Source of the DNA: Juglans regia
Taxonomy: Eukaryota; Streptophyta; Magnoliopsida; Fagales; Juglandaceae
Assembly: GCF_001411555.2 (NCBI RefSeq)
Contig: NC_049901.1
Span: 33,924,838 to 33,988,837 of the forward strand
Length of the DNA: 64,000 bases
Direction of reading: 5' to 3'
Below the pieces are notes generated by a model that saw only the letters and a list, made by a program, of their open reading frames with translations, made no database searches and was not told the DNA's origin. Position numbers and translations under genes: made by a program. Numbering within the stretch: the stretch's first letter is position 1; every line of letters begins with the position of its first letter. Shown one piece after another: positions 35,245 to 46,329 of this stretch.

Positions 35245-35460
35245 CTACACAAAATACTTCTTTAAATGCTCTGCATTCCACGGATGTGGTAGCTTGTTCC
35301 TCTCGTGATCCTTCAGCCGGTATGAGGTAGGTCTTCCGATCTTTTGACATTTAAGACATTTTCGGGAAACTTTTCGGCGTCCTTTTGAGCATTGGGCTAG
35401 TAACACCCTACACGAGTAGTTCGTAACGCCAGTGCTCTCCCACCCGCATGACTGCCGCAT
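35245..35460 (-). pseudogene. Integrase remnant: zinc-binding end fused to C-terminal end
   Basis: The reading includes RKCLKCQKIGRPTSYRLKDH, in which the CxxC of the integrase zinc-binding domain is followed within a few residues by YRLKDHERNKLPHPWNAEH, normally the far C-terminal end of Gypsy integrase. The DDE catalytic core that should lie between is absent, so an internal deletion removed it. Confidence 0.7.
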
Positions 35461-35929
35461 ATTCCCTCATGGATTTCTGCTAACACATACTGAGCCTGCT
35501 CGGTAGAAATGCACCGTAGCAGGGGCTCAATGTAACCCCTTTTGTATAGGAAACCCTCCACCAATGTGAATCTGGCTGCGCGGTTTCTGACCTTTCAGGC
35601 CTATTCTTGATCATCGGGGAGGATTCCTTCTTGAAGAAACTTCAAAATATCTGCTGCCATTCTGGGGGCTGCAATATTTCAATGTCTGTTACCTGAATTC
35701 CCACTGCTGCCATATCCACCGTTCGAGCAACGACATGGTTTGGGAGCAAGACATCTTCTTGCATTGAGGCGGCCTTAGCTAGCTGATCTGCCTCCCGATT
35801 CTCTCATCTGGGAATTTGGTGAATGGCAGAATATTGGAAGTGATCTCGCTCTTCCCCCACGCGTTGGAGATATCTTTTCAAATTACCCCCCTTAGTGATA
35901 AACTGCCCAGTGACTTGTCTGACCTCGAT

Positions 35930-36409
35930 CTACGAGTCAGCTTTTATTTCAACTTCAGTTGTGCCCAAGGATCTGGCAAGCATCAGTCTCGATAGGAGCG
36001 CCTCATACTCTGCCTCGTTGTTGGTGACCTTGAACCCGAGTTTGAGAGCGTAGTCGAACCTCTCACCTGAGTCTGTCACTATGTGTATTCCCGCTCCACC
36101 TCCTGTTCGGCAAGACGAGCCATCAACGTACACTTGCCACGGCTTACCTTGAGGTGTAATAATTACTTCTTCTGGGAAGTTTGTGAACTCGGCCACGAAG
36201 TCTGCTAGCACCTGTCCTTTTATCGCCGCCCGAGGGAGGTATTCTATCTCGAACTCGCTTAACTCAATCGCCCAGTTGGTCATCCATCCTGAGATGTCGG
36301 GTTTTTGCAGTATCTTCCTCAGGGGGACATCGGTTTGAACTTTTATGGGATGGGTGTGGAAATAAGGTCTTAACCTCATAGCCGTGACCACCAACGCCAA
36401 GGCAAGCAT
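35930..36409 (-). pseudogene. Gypsy RNase H
   Basis: Contains the RT-RNase H linker WMTNWAIELSEFEIEYLPRA, then WQVYVDGSSCRTGGGAGIHI (first catalytic Asp), NNEAEYEALL (Glu) and EIKADS (Asp). It is separated from RT by a frameshift near 36440. The domain itself looks intact. Confidence 0.85.
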
Positions 36410-36458
36410 CTCCGTCCAGGGATAACTGGCTTCCGCACCTCGAAAGGTAAACTGGGCG

Positions 36459-38006
36459 CTAAACCCCCACGTCTGTTCGGGTTAACACGGAAGACACCGC
36501 GCTAGGCGATACCGCTAGATACACGATCAAGCTTTCTCCAGGGGTGGTTTGACTGAGTAGGGGTGGGTGAGCCAGGTACTCCTTCAGTTCATCAAAAGCT
36601 CTGCCACAGTCTTCTTCCCACCCTCGTGCTTTTAGGAGGACACCAAAGAAAGGGAGGCACCGGTCGGTCGACATGGCGATAAAACGGCCCAAGGTGGCTG
36701 CCCTCCCTGTTAACTTCTGAACTTTGTTGATGTTGTTAGGCGGAGGCATGTCCATGATGGCCCTGATCTTCTCAGGATTAGCCTCGATCCCCCAATCTGA
36801 AACCATGAAGCCCAGGAACTTCCCTGATTCTATTCCGAAGGCACACTTATGTGGGTTAAGCTTCATTTTGTACTCCCTCAGCACCGTAAAGGCCTCGCGG
36901 AGGTCAGCAAGGTGTTGTTCAGGCTTCTTGCTTTTAACCAGCAAGTCATCCACATAGACTTCCATATTCCTCCCGATCTGGTTCTTAAACATTTTGTTGA
37001 CCAGGCGCTGGTATATGGCTCCTGCATTTTTTAGGCCGAACGGCATCGCTGTGTAACAGTAAAGTCCTCTGTTGGTGATGAAAGTTGTTTTCTCCTCATC
37101 GTTGGGACTCATCCTTATCTGATTGTACCCAGAGTATGCGTCCATGAAGCTAAATAATGAATGCCCAGCAGTTGAATCTACAATCAAGTCGATCCTCGCG
37201 AGAGGAAAACTGTCCTTTGGGCACGCTTTATTCAAATCAGTGAAGTCAACACACATTCTCCACTTCCCACTTGCTTTCTTCACCAGCACAACATTGGAGA
37301 GCCACTCGGGATAATAAACTTCCCGAATGAAACCCACTGCGAGGAGGCATTCCACTTCCTCCGCTATAGCCGCATATTTCTCCGGACTGAAGATGTGGCG
37401 CTTCTGCTCGACCTTCTTCGCCTCAGGGTTCACATTGAGTCGATGCTTTATCACCGACCCATCGATACCTGGCATTTCCTCATGGCTCCACGCAAAGACA
37501 TCACTATGTTCCAGAAGTAGCTGCTTCATTGACTGGCTCAGCTCCTCGAACATTCTGGATCTCATTCGTATCGTCCACTCCAGGCTCCTAGAATCCATCG
37601 GCACCAAGATGAGGGGTTCGTCGGGCTCTGCTTGTCTTAGGGCCGCCTCATCCCTTACTTCACAGTCCAACTCGGTCATTGTCATAGGTGGTGGCCCGGC
37701 TGGTTCTTCGAGTTTTGCTAGGGCTTGTGCCTCTCCTCCTTCCTTCCCCGGCTCTTGCCTCGCCCGAATGGGTGACACTTGTCCGAGTTGAACAGTAATA
37801 TCTTCGAATAGGGCTATAACCTTTGTGAGTCGAGTCCCGACTCCCTCAAATGGGACTCTGGTTTTGGTTTCTCTGAACCAGGCTTCGTCTTGGATTCCTT
37901 CGGGCTGGACTTCGCTCTCAATTTCTCCAGGAGTTTGGGTAATATTCTCACCACGACTCACCCCTTTCATCATCACGCCTGTCAGTTCAGTTTTCCGGAT
38001 TATCAT
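36459..38006 (-). pseudogene. Gypsy reverse transcriptase, longest intact pol frame
   Basis: One open frame of 515 codons. The first 170 residues are a linker. RT runs from HRLNVNPEAKKVEQKRH through KWRMCVDFTDLNKACPKDSF, FMDAYSGYNQI, FGLKNAGAIYQRLVN and YVDDLLVKSKKP (catalytic YVDD present), then the connection domain. No aspartic-protease D(S/T)G block is found between this and gag, where Gypsy protease should be, so protease appears deleted. Confidence 0.9.
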
Positions 38007-39064
38007 ATCTTCCCCATCTCGTGTAACAATCTTGGGTATTGTGCCCGCTGCTTTTGTGAAAGGAACAGTATTTAAGCGGTGGCGGGCCTTGTCTCCGTTC
38101 TTCTTGTCGACTTGAGTTTTCTTCCATCTCTACTGCTAAGCTGGGAAGCAAGAGTGAGACATGCTTCCCCTTTCCTTTGATCCTGTCAGCCCCCTTTAGC
38201 TGAGCTTCTCGATCCGGTTCTCGACGACGCTCCGTTGTTTTCTTATCTTCCTTCTCCAAGTTGCGTTTGCACGACGCTGTCAGAGCTTGGAGTGTGTCCT
38301 CCCCATTTATGTAGCCATCTGCTCGGTCCATAAACTCCCTCAAAGTCGACGATGTCTTTCGTGCGATCTCTGCCATGAATGGACTACGGGGCAAGATAGA
38401 CCCCTCCCAATAATGCTACTAACGTGATTTTTTCGTCTTGTTCGTCGGTGGTCATTCGTTCCCAGTTGAAACGGAAGAGATACGACTTAAGGCTCTCATC
38501 CCCTTTCTGTTTAACAGTTAGCAGGTAGGCAGTCGGCCTCTTCCTTGTCCGGCTAGCCATGAACTGCGTCAAAAACCATCGTGCTAGTTCGTCGAAGCTA
38601 TCCACCGTCCCCGGCCTTAAAGAAACAAACCACACCCGCGCTACCCCCTTCAGGGTAAGGGGGAATGATCTACATGCCACTTTACTAGGGTAACCGTGAA
38701 GAGTCATGTGCACCTTGAAAGTTTCCAGATGCTCCAAAGGGTCTTTATTCCCGTCATAGGCTTTTATCTGAGGGACTTTGAATCTCAGAGGTATCGGTAC
38801 TGCCAGAATGCCGGTACTATATGGCAACCCCGCATTGTTGTGCAGCTGATCCACCGTGGTAGGCTGGCCCATCTGTTTTTCCACTTCCATCTGAATCTGC
38901 AGGTTTATCTTACGTCGCTCTTCTTCCACAGTAGCTGGGTTTGGTTGAGGGTGGTCCCCCGAATGGTGGCTTTGTTGGTCCGCTTTAGTCTCCTTGACGT
39001 TCCTTCGCAACACTGTATTCTCCCGCCGGAGGGTCTCCATATACACCATGAGTTTTTGTATCAC
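37987..39064 (-). pseudogene. Gypsy GAG
   Basis: Starts MIQKLMVYMETLRRENTVLR. The Retrotrans_gag domain follows (FKVPQIKAYDGNKDPLEHL, HGYPSKVACRSFPLTLKG, ARVWFVSLRPGTVDSF, ESLKSYLFRFNWERM). A frameshift near 38390 moves to the second frame, ending with a zinc-knuckle-like CSFHKSSGHNTQDC near 38035. It forms the particle shell in active relatives. Confidence 0.85.
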
Positions 39065-39187
39065 TTCATTTTGTTGGTTAAACCTTGCTTCAACTGCTTC
39101 AGACTACATCCTTTTGCTTTGTGAATGTCGGGAGTGGGTTGTTGTCGCCATACAAAAGACACACTAGTTATGGGACAACAAAGATCT

Positions 39188-39202
39188 CACAGATGGCGCC
39201 AC
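39188..39202 (-). other. Primer-binding site of the Gypsy
   Basis: The minus-strand phrase TGGCGCCATCTGTGAG begins about one base inside the 5' LTR end, the usual position. Confidence 0.65.
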
Positions 39203-42200
39203 TGTTGATGTCGTGTTTAGCGGGCCTGGGCAACTACGCACCCCCTGTTTATCCAAACGTGATCTTGCACAGTCAAAACGGAGACAAAGGACCTCCTTGG
39301 TCCGTTAATCCTCCGATACTTGAGTTTTACTATATGGAATCAATGTGGAGGTCTCATTCGAAAAATGTATTAAGGCAATAGTGTGTATATATTACCTGTC
39401 ATGGGGTTCACCTCTATTCATACTTACTGTGTTGGGTCTTTCTGCGGTCATGTTCTGGGTTGATTGGGTGACTTGCTGTAAGGCCCAGGCGTCGTGTGGC
39501 CCGGATCCATGCATGAAATGGCCCAGCCCATTTCTTGGAGGTGCGAACGTCGTCGTTTTGGGGTAAGTATCTTCTTCCCCCAGCCCCCGATTTCTTTTCC
39601 CTCTCTTTCTCATTTCTGTTTCTTCTTTCGGTTCTTCCACTCCCGCATCTCTCTCTCACACGTCTCTCTCTTTTCTTTCAGTTTCATCTTCTTTTCTAGT
39701 TGCTGGCGTTATTTTGAGATTCCGAATCCCATGCCCTAAACCTCCTCACTTTGATTTCCGTTTTGCGTTGCTTCTGGTTTCCAGTGAGTTGCCGTCTGCT
39801 GCACCTCTGTTTCTCTCCATTTTTACGTTTTGGTTTTCTCTCCGCAACACGGCGTGCATCATTCCACAGCCCTCCATCTTTCGACTGGTAAGAATTCCAT
39901 CTTCAAACATTTGATTTTCGGTCTCCTATGCTGTAGCGTAATCCTTCTGCTGCTTTCCCGATTTTGGTTTGTTTTATCCTTTTTTTTTTCTTCTGCAGTT
40001 TCTGTTTTTGGCCGTGAGGGTCGAGTTACGTTTTGTGATTTTCTGGTTGTTGTGCGTGGTGAGTATTCGGGTTGGTGTGTTTCGGGTAGGCATTGAAGCC
40101 TTTGCTGGAATTTCTTGTTGCCGTGGGTAAGTTTCTTGCCTCTGTTTTCTGCACACACTCACACACATTTCCACTTCTAGTCTTTCTCATTGAAATTTAT
40201 GGGTAATGCATTCTTTTTAGATCAGTTTTGTGGGCGGCTCTTTGGGCATTTCTTGGTATAATGAATTTCTTGTGGTGTAATGTCCTAGGTTTGGATTATT
40301 TGAAGTTACATTGTAGTGGAATTGTTGGATTGGTGGTTGATAAAATATTTAGAAGTATTAGTTTATACTTTCTGTATGGAGTTGTGAATGGAAAGAAGTG
40401 TGCTTTGTGAAGTGTTGTTTGGTTAAGTTGGTGGTAATTGTTTGAAATTGTGAACTGCTAGAAAAAGTGTGAGCTATTGGGATTTGAGTTGACATTGGTT
40501 TTGACGCTTGTATTGGACAATGCTGAGTTTGGTATAGAATATTTTGGGTTGAAGTGTGGGCTGTCCGGATTTGTTATTTGACTATTTGGGTTTGATTAAA
40601 TTTGCTGAATTATGGTCTAGAAGTTGGGTCTTGAGTTGTTTAAGACCAATTTTGTATTGTTGGACTTTAATATTTAGTTTATATTTTTTTATGAATAGGT
40701 GACGAGCCGAATAGGGACCGTGTACAAGTTATAGATAATACGCTGCAGGAGTCAGGTAAGCGGGGTTCCTATACTAGATTTGCATAAAAAAAAATGAACT
40801 AAGATTGTTTGTAAAAATGTACATTTTATTTTTTAAAAGAAAATGTGAAAAACAACCTCAGTAAATATATTTTTGCATTTACTCATGAGATACGTATGAA
40901 AGAGAAAAGAAATGCTTTTGATATGAAATGTGTAGACATGAGCAATATTTGACATAATTCTGAAATGTGCAAAAGAGAGCGATTGCGATATCTGTGAATT
41001 TTTTTGTACGTATGATATAAAATGATTTGTGTTTGTTTATGATCAAATGGAAATGATGTGAATATGTTCAACATGTGGTTGATACGATATGAATATGAAA
41101 AACCTTTGGCATACTTATCTATTGTATTCTGATTCTAAGTATGTTTGTGATATGATGATACTGGTTCACGTGATATGGTTGGTACCAACATGATATGATA
41201 TGATATGAGTGCACCCACTTTGGAAACAAAGTGGTCTTTTATGTGTTCTTTCCTGTGTGCACACTCGGGGCTCCGAGATTGAAAAAGGGAAAGTTACACA
41301 ATATGATACTGCCTGGTTTGGCCACCGGGGATAGCACAACCCTACCACGGGGGTTAAACATGGTATTTAATATGACACGATATGATATGATAAGATGAAG
41401 ATATTCAGTTATGTTATGCCAAAGTGTTCTTGAATATGAAATGGTTTGTGAATATGAAAGGGTTGAAATGTCGCTCTGATTTTTCTAATAATACGTATTG
41501 AGATATGTACATGAAAATAAAATGTTTTGTATCTGCATACTAAACTTTCTAAAAATGGCTCATGTTTACACACTAGTATAGGTTTTCTGCTTACTGAGTT
41601 GTTGATAACTTACCCCTATCATTATAATATTTTTCAGATGATGTGAAGAGTCCAAATGAGGACCTGGATTAGATTGGTGAACGTGTTTAAGCTGATGAGT
41701 TGTGGTTAGAAGAAGGACTTCTGATGTTCTTAGTTTTAATGTCTTTGAGTTTTAATTATGGGTTTAGTAGGACCTATGGTTTTATCAGTTTGGTATGTTA
41801 CTATTACCGGGAGATTGTGGACCCTTTGATTTATTATTATTGCATTAAAGATTGTGTGGAGTTTGTAATGAGATTATTTAGAAGATATGAGATTGATTTC
41901 ACTTATGAAGTCTTCAGAGATTATTCTTTGGATGTGTTGGGAGACATGTTTATGAGTGACAGGTAGTAATTCTCCAAGCCACCCGGGTTTGGGGCGTTAC
42001 ACTTGTCCTACGCATTCCATGACCGAGCAGCCTTAGCATTATTCTTTTACGAGCAGCGATGGCCCCAGGATCTTCTGCATCCGTCACTTCTGATTCTGGG
42101 CCGCATTTAATAATGCACACCTTACATCTGGGTTGCCTTTAATGCGACGAGATCCCTACTCTGGGTTGCATTTAATACAGCACACCTTACATCCCGGGCC

Positions 42201-42478
42201 ATATCAAATGCGATGTGGCCTCTGCTCTGGGTCGCATTAAACAAGGCATGGCTCCTGCTCTGCGCCTCTCTTCTGCTTGATGAGGCGTGTCATCATCTTT
42301 CTTTCTGCCCTTCTTCTGGATCTCTCGCCCACCCCGACCCGTTCAACCTGGTTCCAAACCGGGTTTCACTTTATCGACCACGGCTCTTGTGACTGGGTCG
42401 GGCCCTATCGGGGGCCCAACTCCTGCATTTAACACTTCCTGCTACCATGGGCCGAGACCAATTATTTTCCCCATCACA
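39203..42478 (-). repeat. Right (5') LTR of the Tat-like Gypsy, split by a solo LTR
   Basis: LTR sequence covers 39203-39476 and resumes at 42002-42478. The right part carries an extra duplication of about 60 bp around TTTAATACAGCACACCTTAC compared with the left LTR. Ends CCCATCACA. Confidence 0.85.
39477..42001. mobile_element. Solo LTR, 2525 bp, of a large-LTR retrotransposon
   Basis: Begins TGTAAGGCCCAGG, ends TTTGGGGCGTTACA, with CTTGC (39472-39476) and CTTGT (42002-42006) on either side; the intact left Gypsy LTR has CTTGT here. It shares long blocks with 46330-48972, including GTGCACCCACTTTGGAAACA and CACAACCCTACCACGGGGGT, in the same order. TG...CA ends, a 5-bp duplication and no interior genes indicate a solo LTR left by recombination. 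The parent is probably Gypsy, but is not identified. Confidence 0.75.
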
Positions 42479-42483
42479 GCTAT

Positions 42484-42688
42484 ATATCTATAAATTCTAC
42501 ATATAGCATAACATAAAATATATATTTCATACATCGTTTTAGTTCAGAATTTTAATATTCATTGTTTATTATATGTATATAACTTTAAAAGAAATAAAAA
42601 ATTAAACATATCTTTATGTCTATAATTAGAGTTTGGTCCCTATCAAAATTAGCTTTTGACATAAAAAATTATCCCCACTCCAATTGAT

Positions 42689-42726
<38 letters not shown>

Positions 42727-43790
42727 ATGTATGTATAACATTTTCTTCTTCATAGATATCTTTAAAGGTTTTTATTTTCTTCATAAAACGATTTATTTTC
42801 TTAAAATTTAATTAAGTGAAAATTAGAACATATTGAGACCCATTTTCTTCTTTTACTCATACTTTTATTATTATTATAATTTCATATAAGTGTATTTTAA
42901 AATATTTATTTAAACAAAAATGGTATTATAGTTTTACAAATATGTTTAGGCGTCTCAAAATAATGCCACATTCATACGAGGAAGACAAGATGTCCTACAA
43001 TTATAGGTCAACCTTGTCCTAAAGAATTATTCAAAAGACCCAGAGCGGATGTTCATCTTATTTACTAATTAGTCTTGTTTGGCTAAGAAGCAGAGGATGA
43101 TTTGTACGGTCTTAGGCCGTGTAAGTCTCGCGTACTCTCTTTAAAAAAGTAGATAAATCTGGAATCCACATAAAAAAAATTATTTTTAATGGTAGCCCTA
43201 CTATTTTTCAAATGGAATGCAGGGGGCTAGCACACTTTACGACTGCATCTGACATTACTCAACAAATAAATGTATAAATATCATCTTATGTGTTTTTTAT
43301 TGCATGCTCATGAAAAATGATGTTCGCACGCTGGGAATAGATAAACCTATACAAGTACTACGTACTAATGTATGAATGCTAGTTTATATGGAATACTACT
43401 TGACAAACCAACGTACAGAAACGTTGAAATGCCTTTGGAGAATGATCAAACTGCGTTTATCCAACGTTGTGTTGTACTTTTTCTTATAAACAAGCGAAAC
43501 GTTACGGTGAGACCATTTTGGTTTTGATTGCATGGGTAAGCCCAAACAATAAAAGACAAAACACCAATCTATATGTGTACTACCAACCAATGAACATATT
43601 AGTTTAACACTCCACAGAAATAAATATAGACAAATATGATCATAAAGAGACACTTTGTAACAAGAATATCCAAAATGCCAATTGAAAATAACCAAATTAC
43701 TTATTCTTTTATCTGTCCAAATGAGATCATTTCCAACGCTATATCTTTCTCTAATGTTATAGCATGCAATTGATGAGGGAGGATTGTCTC
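42484..43790 (+). promoter_or_regulatory. Upstream region of gene B
   Basis: Almost collinear and near-identical with 60160-61484 upstream of gene C, and clearly less like the gene A upstream. It includes a TA/TG microsatellite (42692-42736). No gene is called; the 99-codon minus-strand frame at 43396-43695 is an accident of conservation. Confidence 0.6.
42692..42736. repeat. (TA)n/(TGTA)n microsatellite
   Basis: A TA run followed by GTATGTGTGTATGTATGTAT. The homologous site at 60378-60424 has a different unit mix. Confidence 0.8.
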
Positions 43791-43798
43791 TATATAAA
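43791..43798 (+). promoter_or_regulatory. TATA box of gene B
   Basis: TATATAAA, 46 bp before the start codon, in the same context as in C. Confidence 0.75.
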
Positions 43799-43843
43799 TG
43801 TTAAGAGCAAGTATGCTAGTCATTGCAGCAACCAGACCAAACC

Positions 43844-44939
43844 ATGGGCTTCTCTAACCAATGCCAATGCATTTGTTTTGCTTTGATCCTCACTTTGGGA
43901 GCTTTGGCTTCTCAAGTTGCTGCTCGCACCCTCCAAGATGTGGCAATGCGTGAGATGCATGAACAATGGATGGCTCGTTATGGACGGTTATACGAAAATA
44001 ATCAGGAGAAGGAGAAGCGTTTGAAGATATTTAAGGAAAATGTGGCGCTTATAGAATCTTTCAACGACGTTGGAAACAAACCTTACAAGTTAGGAGTCAA
44101 CCAATTTGCAGATCTTACGAATGAAGAGTTCAAAGCCTCACGAAATAGATTCAAGGGGCATGAGTGCTCAACAAAGACTTCTTCCTTCAAATATCAAAAT
44201 GTGACTGCATTGCCTTCTACTATGGATTGGAGAAAGAAGGGAGCTGTAACACCCATCAAAGACCAAGGCCAATGTGGTAAGTGTCTAATTTTGAGATGAA
44301 CTATGTCCACTTTATGTTCCCAACACTTTTTGGTGATGAAATGTAGGATGTTGCTGGGCATTTTCAGCAGTGGCAGCCATGGAAGGAATTACTAAGCTAA
44401 AAAGTGGTAAACTAATCTCTTTGTCAGAGCAAGAGCTGGTTGACTGCGACATTAAAGGAGTGGACCAAGGTTGTAGTGGTGGTTTGATGGACAATGCTTT
44501 CCAGTTCATCCAAAACAATCACGGTCTTACTACGGAAGCCAACTATCCTTACACAGGTGTGGATGGAACCTGCAACACAAAGGGAGAAACCAACCATGCA
44601 GCCAACATAAACGGCTACGAAGATGTACCAGCCAATAGTGAGAAGGCACTTCTTAAGGCTGTAGCTAATCAGCCAATTTCTGTTGCCATAGATGCTGGAG
44701 GATCTGACTTCCAATTCTATTCGAGCGGAATTTTTACTGGAGAGTGTGGTACTAGCCTAGACCATGGCGTTACTGCTGTTGGTTATGGGGTTACTAGTGA
44801 TGGGACCAAGTATTGGCTGGTGAAGAACTCATGGGGTACAGAATGGGGTGAAGAAGGGTACATAAGGATGCAAAGAGATGTTGATGCAAAGGAAGGCCTA
44901 TGTGGTATAGCTATGCAAGCCTCTTATCCGACCGCATAG
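43844..44939 (+). CDS. Papain-family (C1A) cysteine protease, SAG12/SAG39-like, gene B (mosaic)
   Basis: Exons 43844-44276 and 44347-44939 with a 70-bp phase-1 intron encode 341 aa. The domain plan is as in gene A. The signal region is two residues longer ([20 protein letters not shown]). ERFNIN and GVNQFADLT propeptide motifs are present. Catalytic Cys147, His284 and Asn305 and oxyanion Gln141 are present, and Lys304 is the usual residue. Exon 1 differs from C by one residue (DVA versus DVT) but from A at about ten positions. Exon 2 differs from A at three residues and from C at five, and shares many silent sites with A. It is therefore a C-like front joined to an A-like back. No disabling change seen; probably active. 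Confidence 0.95.
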
Positions 44940-46324
44940 AATTTATAAATCATAATCAAAGTCAATGTGCACTACCTCCCATGCAATATGATGCACTACT
45001 TTTTTTCAGTTGTTTCAATTATTACGGGTCAAATCTGTATGTGTAGATTCTTTGGTTTCCTTACACATGATATATATAAAACTTTTTCTTAGTATGCTTA
45101 TTCTCCCGAACAGAGCCCTATTGTTTGAAAAGGCTTGACAATGAAAAGGCTTTCAAAGAAAGACATGCAAAGCTAGAAATAATATGGATGAATGAAAGGA
45201 CTCCTTATAATATTTCGACGGTATTATATTTGACATCAAGTTATTCCTTGAAATCGCAACATAAATTGGGCCCATATCAAATTAAGGTATTAATAAAATA
45301 CTGAACTAGTTGTGTGAACCATCGTTAAAATGCAATGGGGGCTAATCAACTATCTCATGAGTTGGTCTTGTTTTAATAGAAGAGAGAGAGAATTTAAATA
45401 TACACATCAACCATTTTTTGAAAAGTGTGCTAAAAAAAAGTGATTTTCTAGCTAAATCTAGATAAAGACATAGGCCTAAGCTGATCCAAATTTTGTATTG
45501 CGTGTACTTAAATAGAGCATAATGTTTCGTAGTAAACTAGTCTATCAAAACTCATGAATGATTTTGGAGAATATAATGCCAAAACTAGTCCATTAAAACA
45601 ATTTTTTTAAGAAGTACAATAGAAACAGAAGGGAATAATAATTAAGTAATTAAAATCAACTTTAGAAATTGAAATTTGACAAAATGTAGGCCAAACACTA
45701 CAAGGATTTTGATCTTTTCCAGCACTTCAACTTTTCCACTAAAAGCCTAAAAAATGCCACTAATAAATAGACATTCAGGCGCTGCAAAAAAGGCCTCCAC
45801 CAATTGACCGATCGCGTTGCAAATACATGATAGCATCGTTAATAAATCACAGCAAAAAATAAAAACTCACTACAAGTACTAGACAATTTTGCAGCTTTTA
45901 AAAGCATTGACGGGAATGAGAAATTTACTTGCGTAGAAGGATGTCGCTGCAAAAAATTTTTGCGGCGTTTCCATCTCTGTCGCAAATATGCATACAAGCG
46001 TTGGGAAAAAGGCCTCCACAAAGACCAAGGGTTAAACGTTTTAAAAAAAAACGTCCAAAAAGTGGGAAAACGTTTTTACAACAGAGAAAAAAGTGAGAAA
46101 GCTCTTTACAAAGACCAATGGTTATCTATAACTTTAACAATGGAAGAACTCTTTAACAAGTTGAACTACAATTTAACATCTTACAAGGAGAGCTGTATTG
46201 TGGCACGGGCACTCGTAAAGTTAGCTATCTGCTACAGATAATGTTTGCTTAATGCATGTTAGGGCCATATCCTTATTTGTGCTTTCTACGTTCAATGCTT
46301 TAACTTTCATGAGTCACAGACACT
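44940..46324. other. 3' flank of gene B
   Basis: Collinear with 15356-16880 downstream of gene A, including the CACTA-like insertion (from 45696) and the first copy of the 111-bp duplication (46202). No gene. It is interrupted by a solo LTR at 46330 and continues at 48973-49561. Confidence 0.6.
45696..46020. mobile_element. CACTA-like non-autonomous insertion (B copy)
   Basis: Begins CACTACAAGGATTTTGATC. It is shorter than the A copy through an internal deletion of about 130 bp after GCCACTAATA. Right end not defined. Confidence 0.45.
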
Positions 46325-46329
46325 CGTAA

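Larger units (their letters stand above)
28886..42478 (-). mobile_element. Tat-like Ty3/Gypsy retrotransposon, non-autonomous, with antisense gene
   Basis: LTRs lie at 28886-29574 and 39203-42478 (the latter with a nested solo LTR). On the minus strand the 5' LTR (right) is followed by TGGCGCCATCTG, a primer-binding-like site, then gag, RT and RNase H, an integrase remnant, a 164-bp tandem repeat, and an antisense spliced gene. A purine-rich tract then precedes the 3' LTR. Protease and the integrase catalytic core are missing. Flanks ACTAT (28881-28885) and GCTAT (42479-42483) suggest a 5-bp duplication with one change. The B-C spacer has GCTAT unoccupied at 60155. The layout fits the plant Tat/Ogre-like group, some of which carry antisense ORFs. 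Confidence 0.85.

Noticed and set aside
41700..41966. An 88-codon frame near the end of the solo LTR
   Set aside because: No similarity to a known domain, and the related solo LTR has no matching open frame at the equivalent place.
43396..43695. A 99-codon minus-strand open frame, also open at 61090-61389
   Set aside because: It lies in the conserved upstream DNA of genes B and C, has no recognisable domain, and is broken at the matching position upstream of gene A. Near-identity of the two regions explains why it is open in both.
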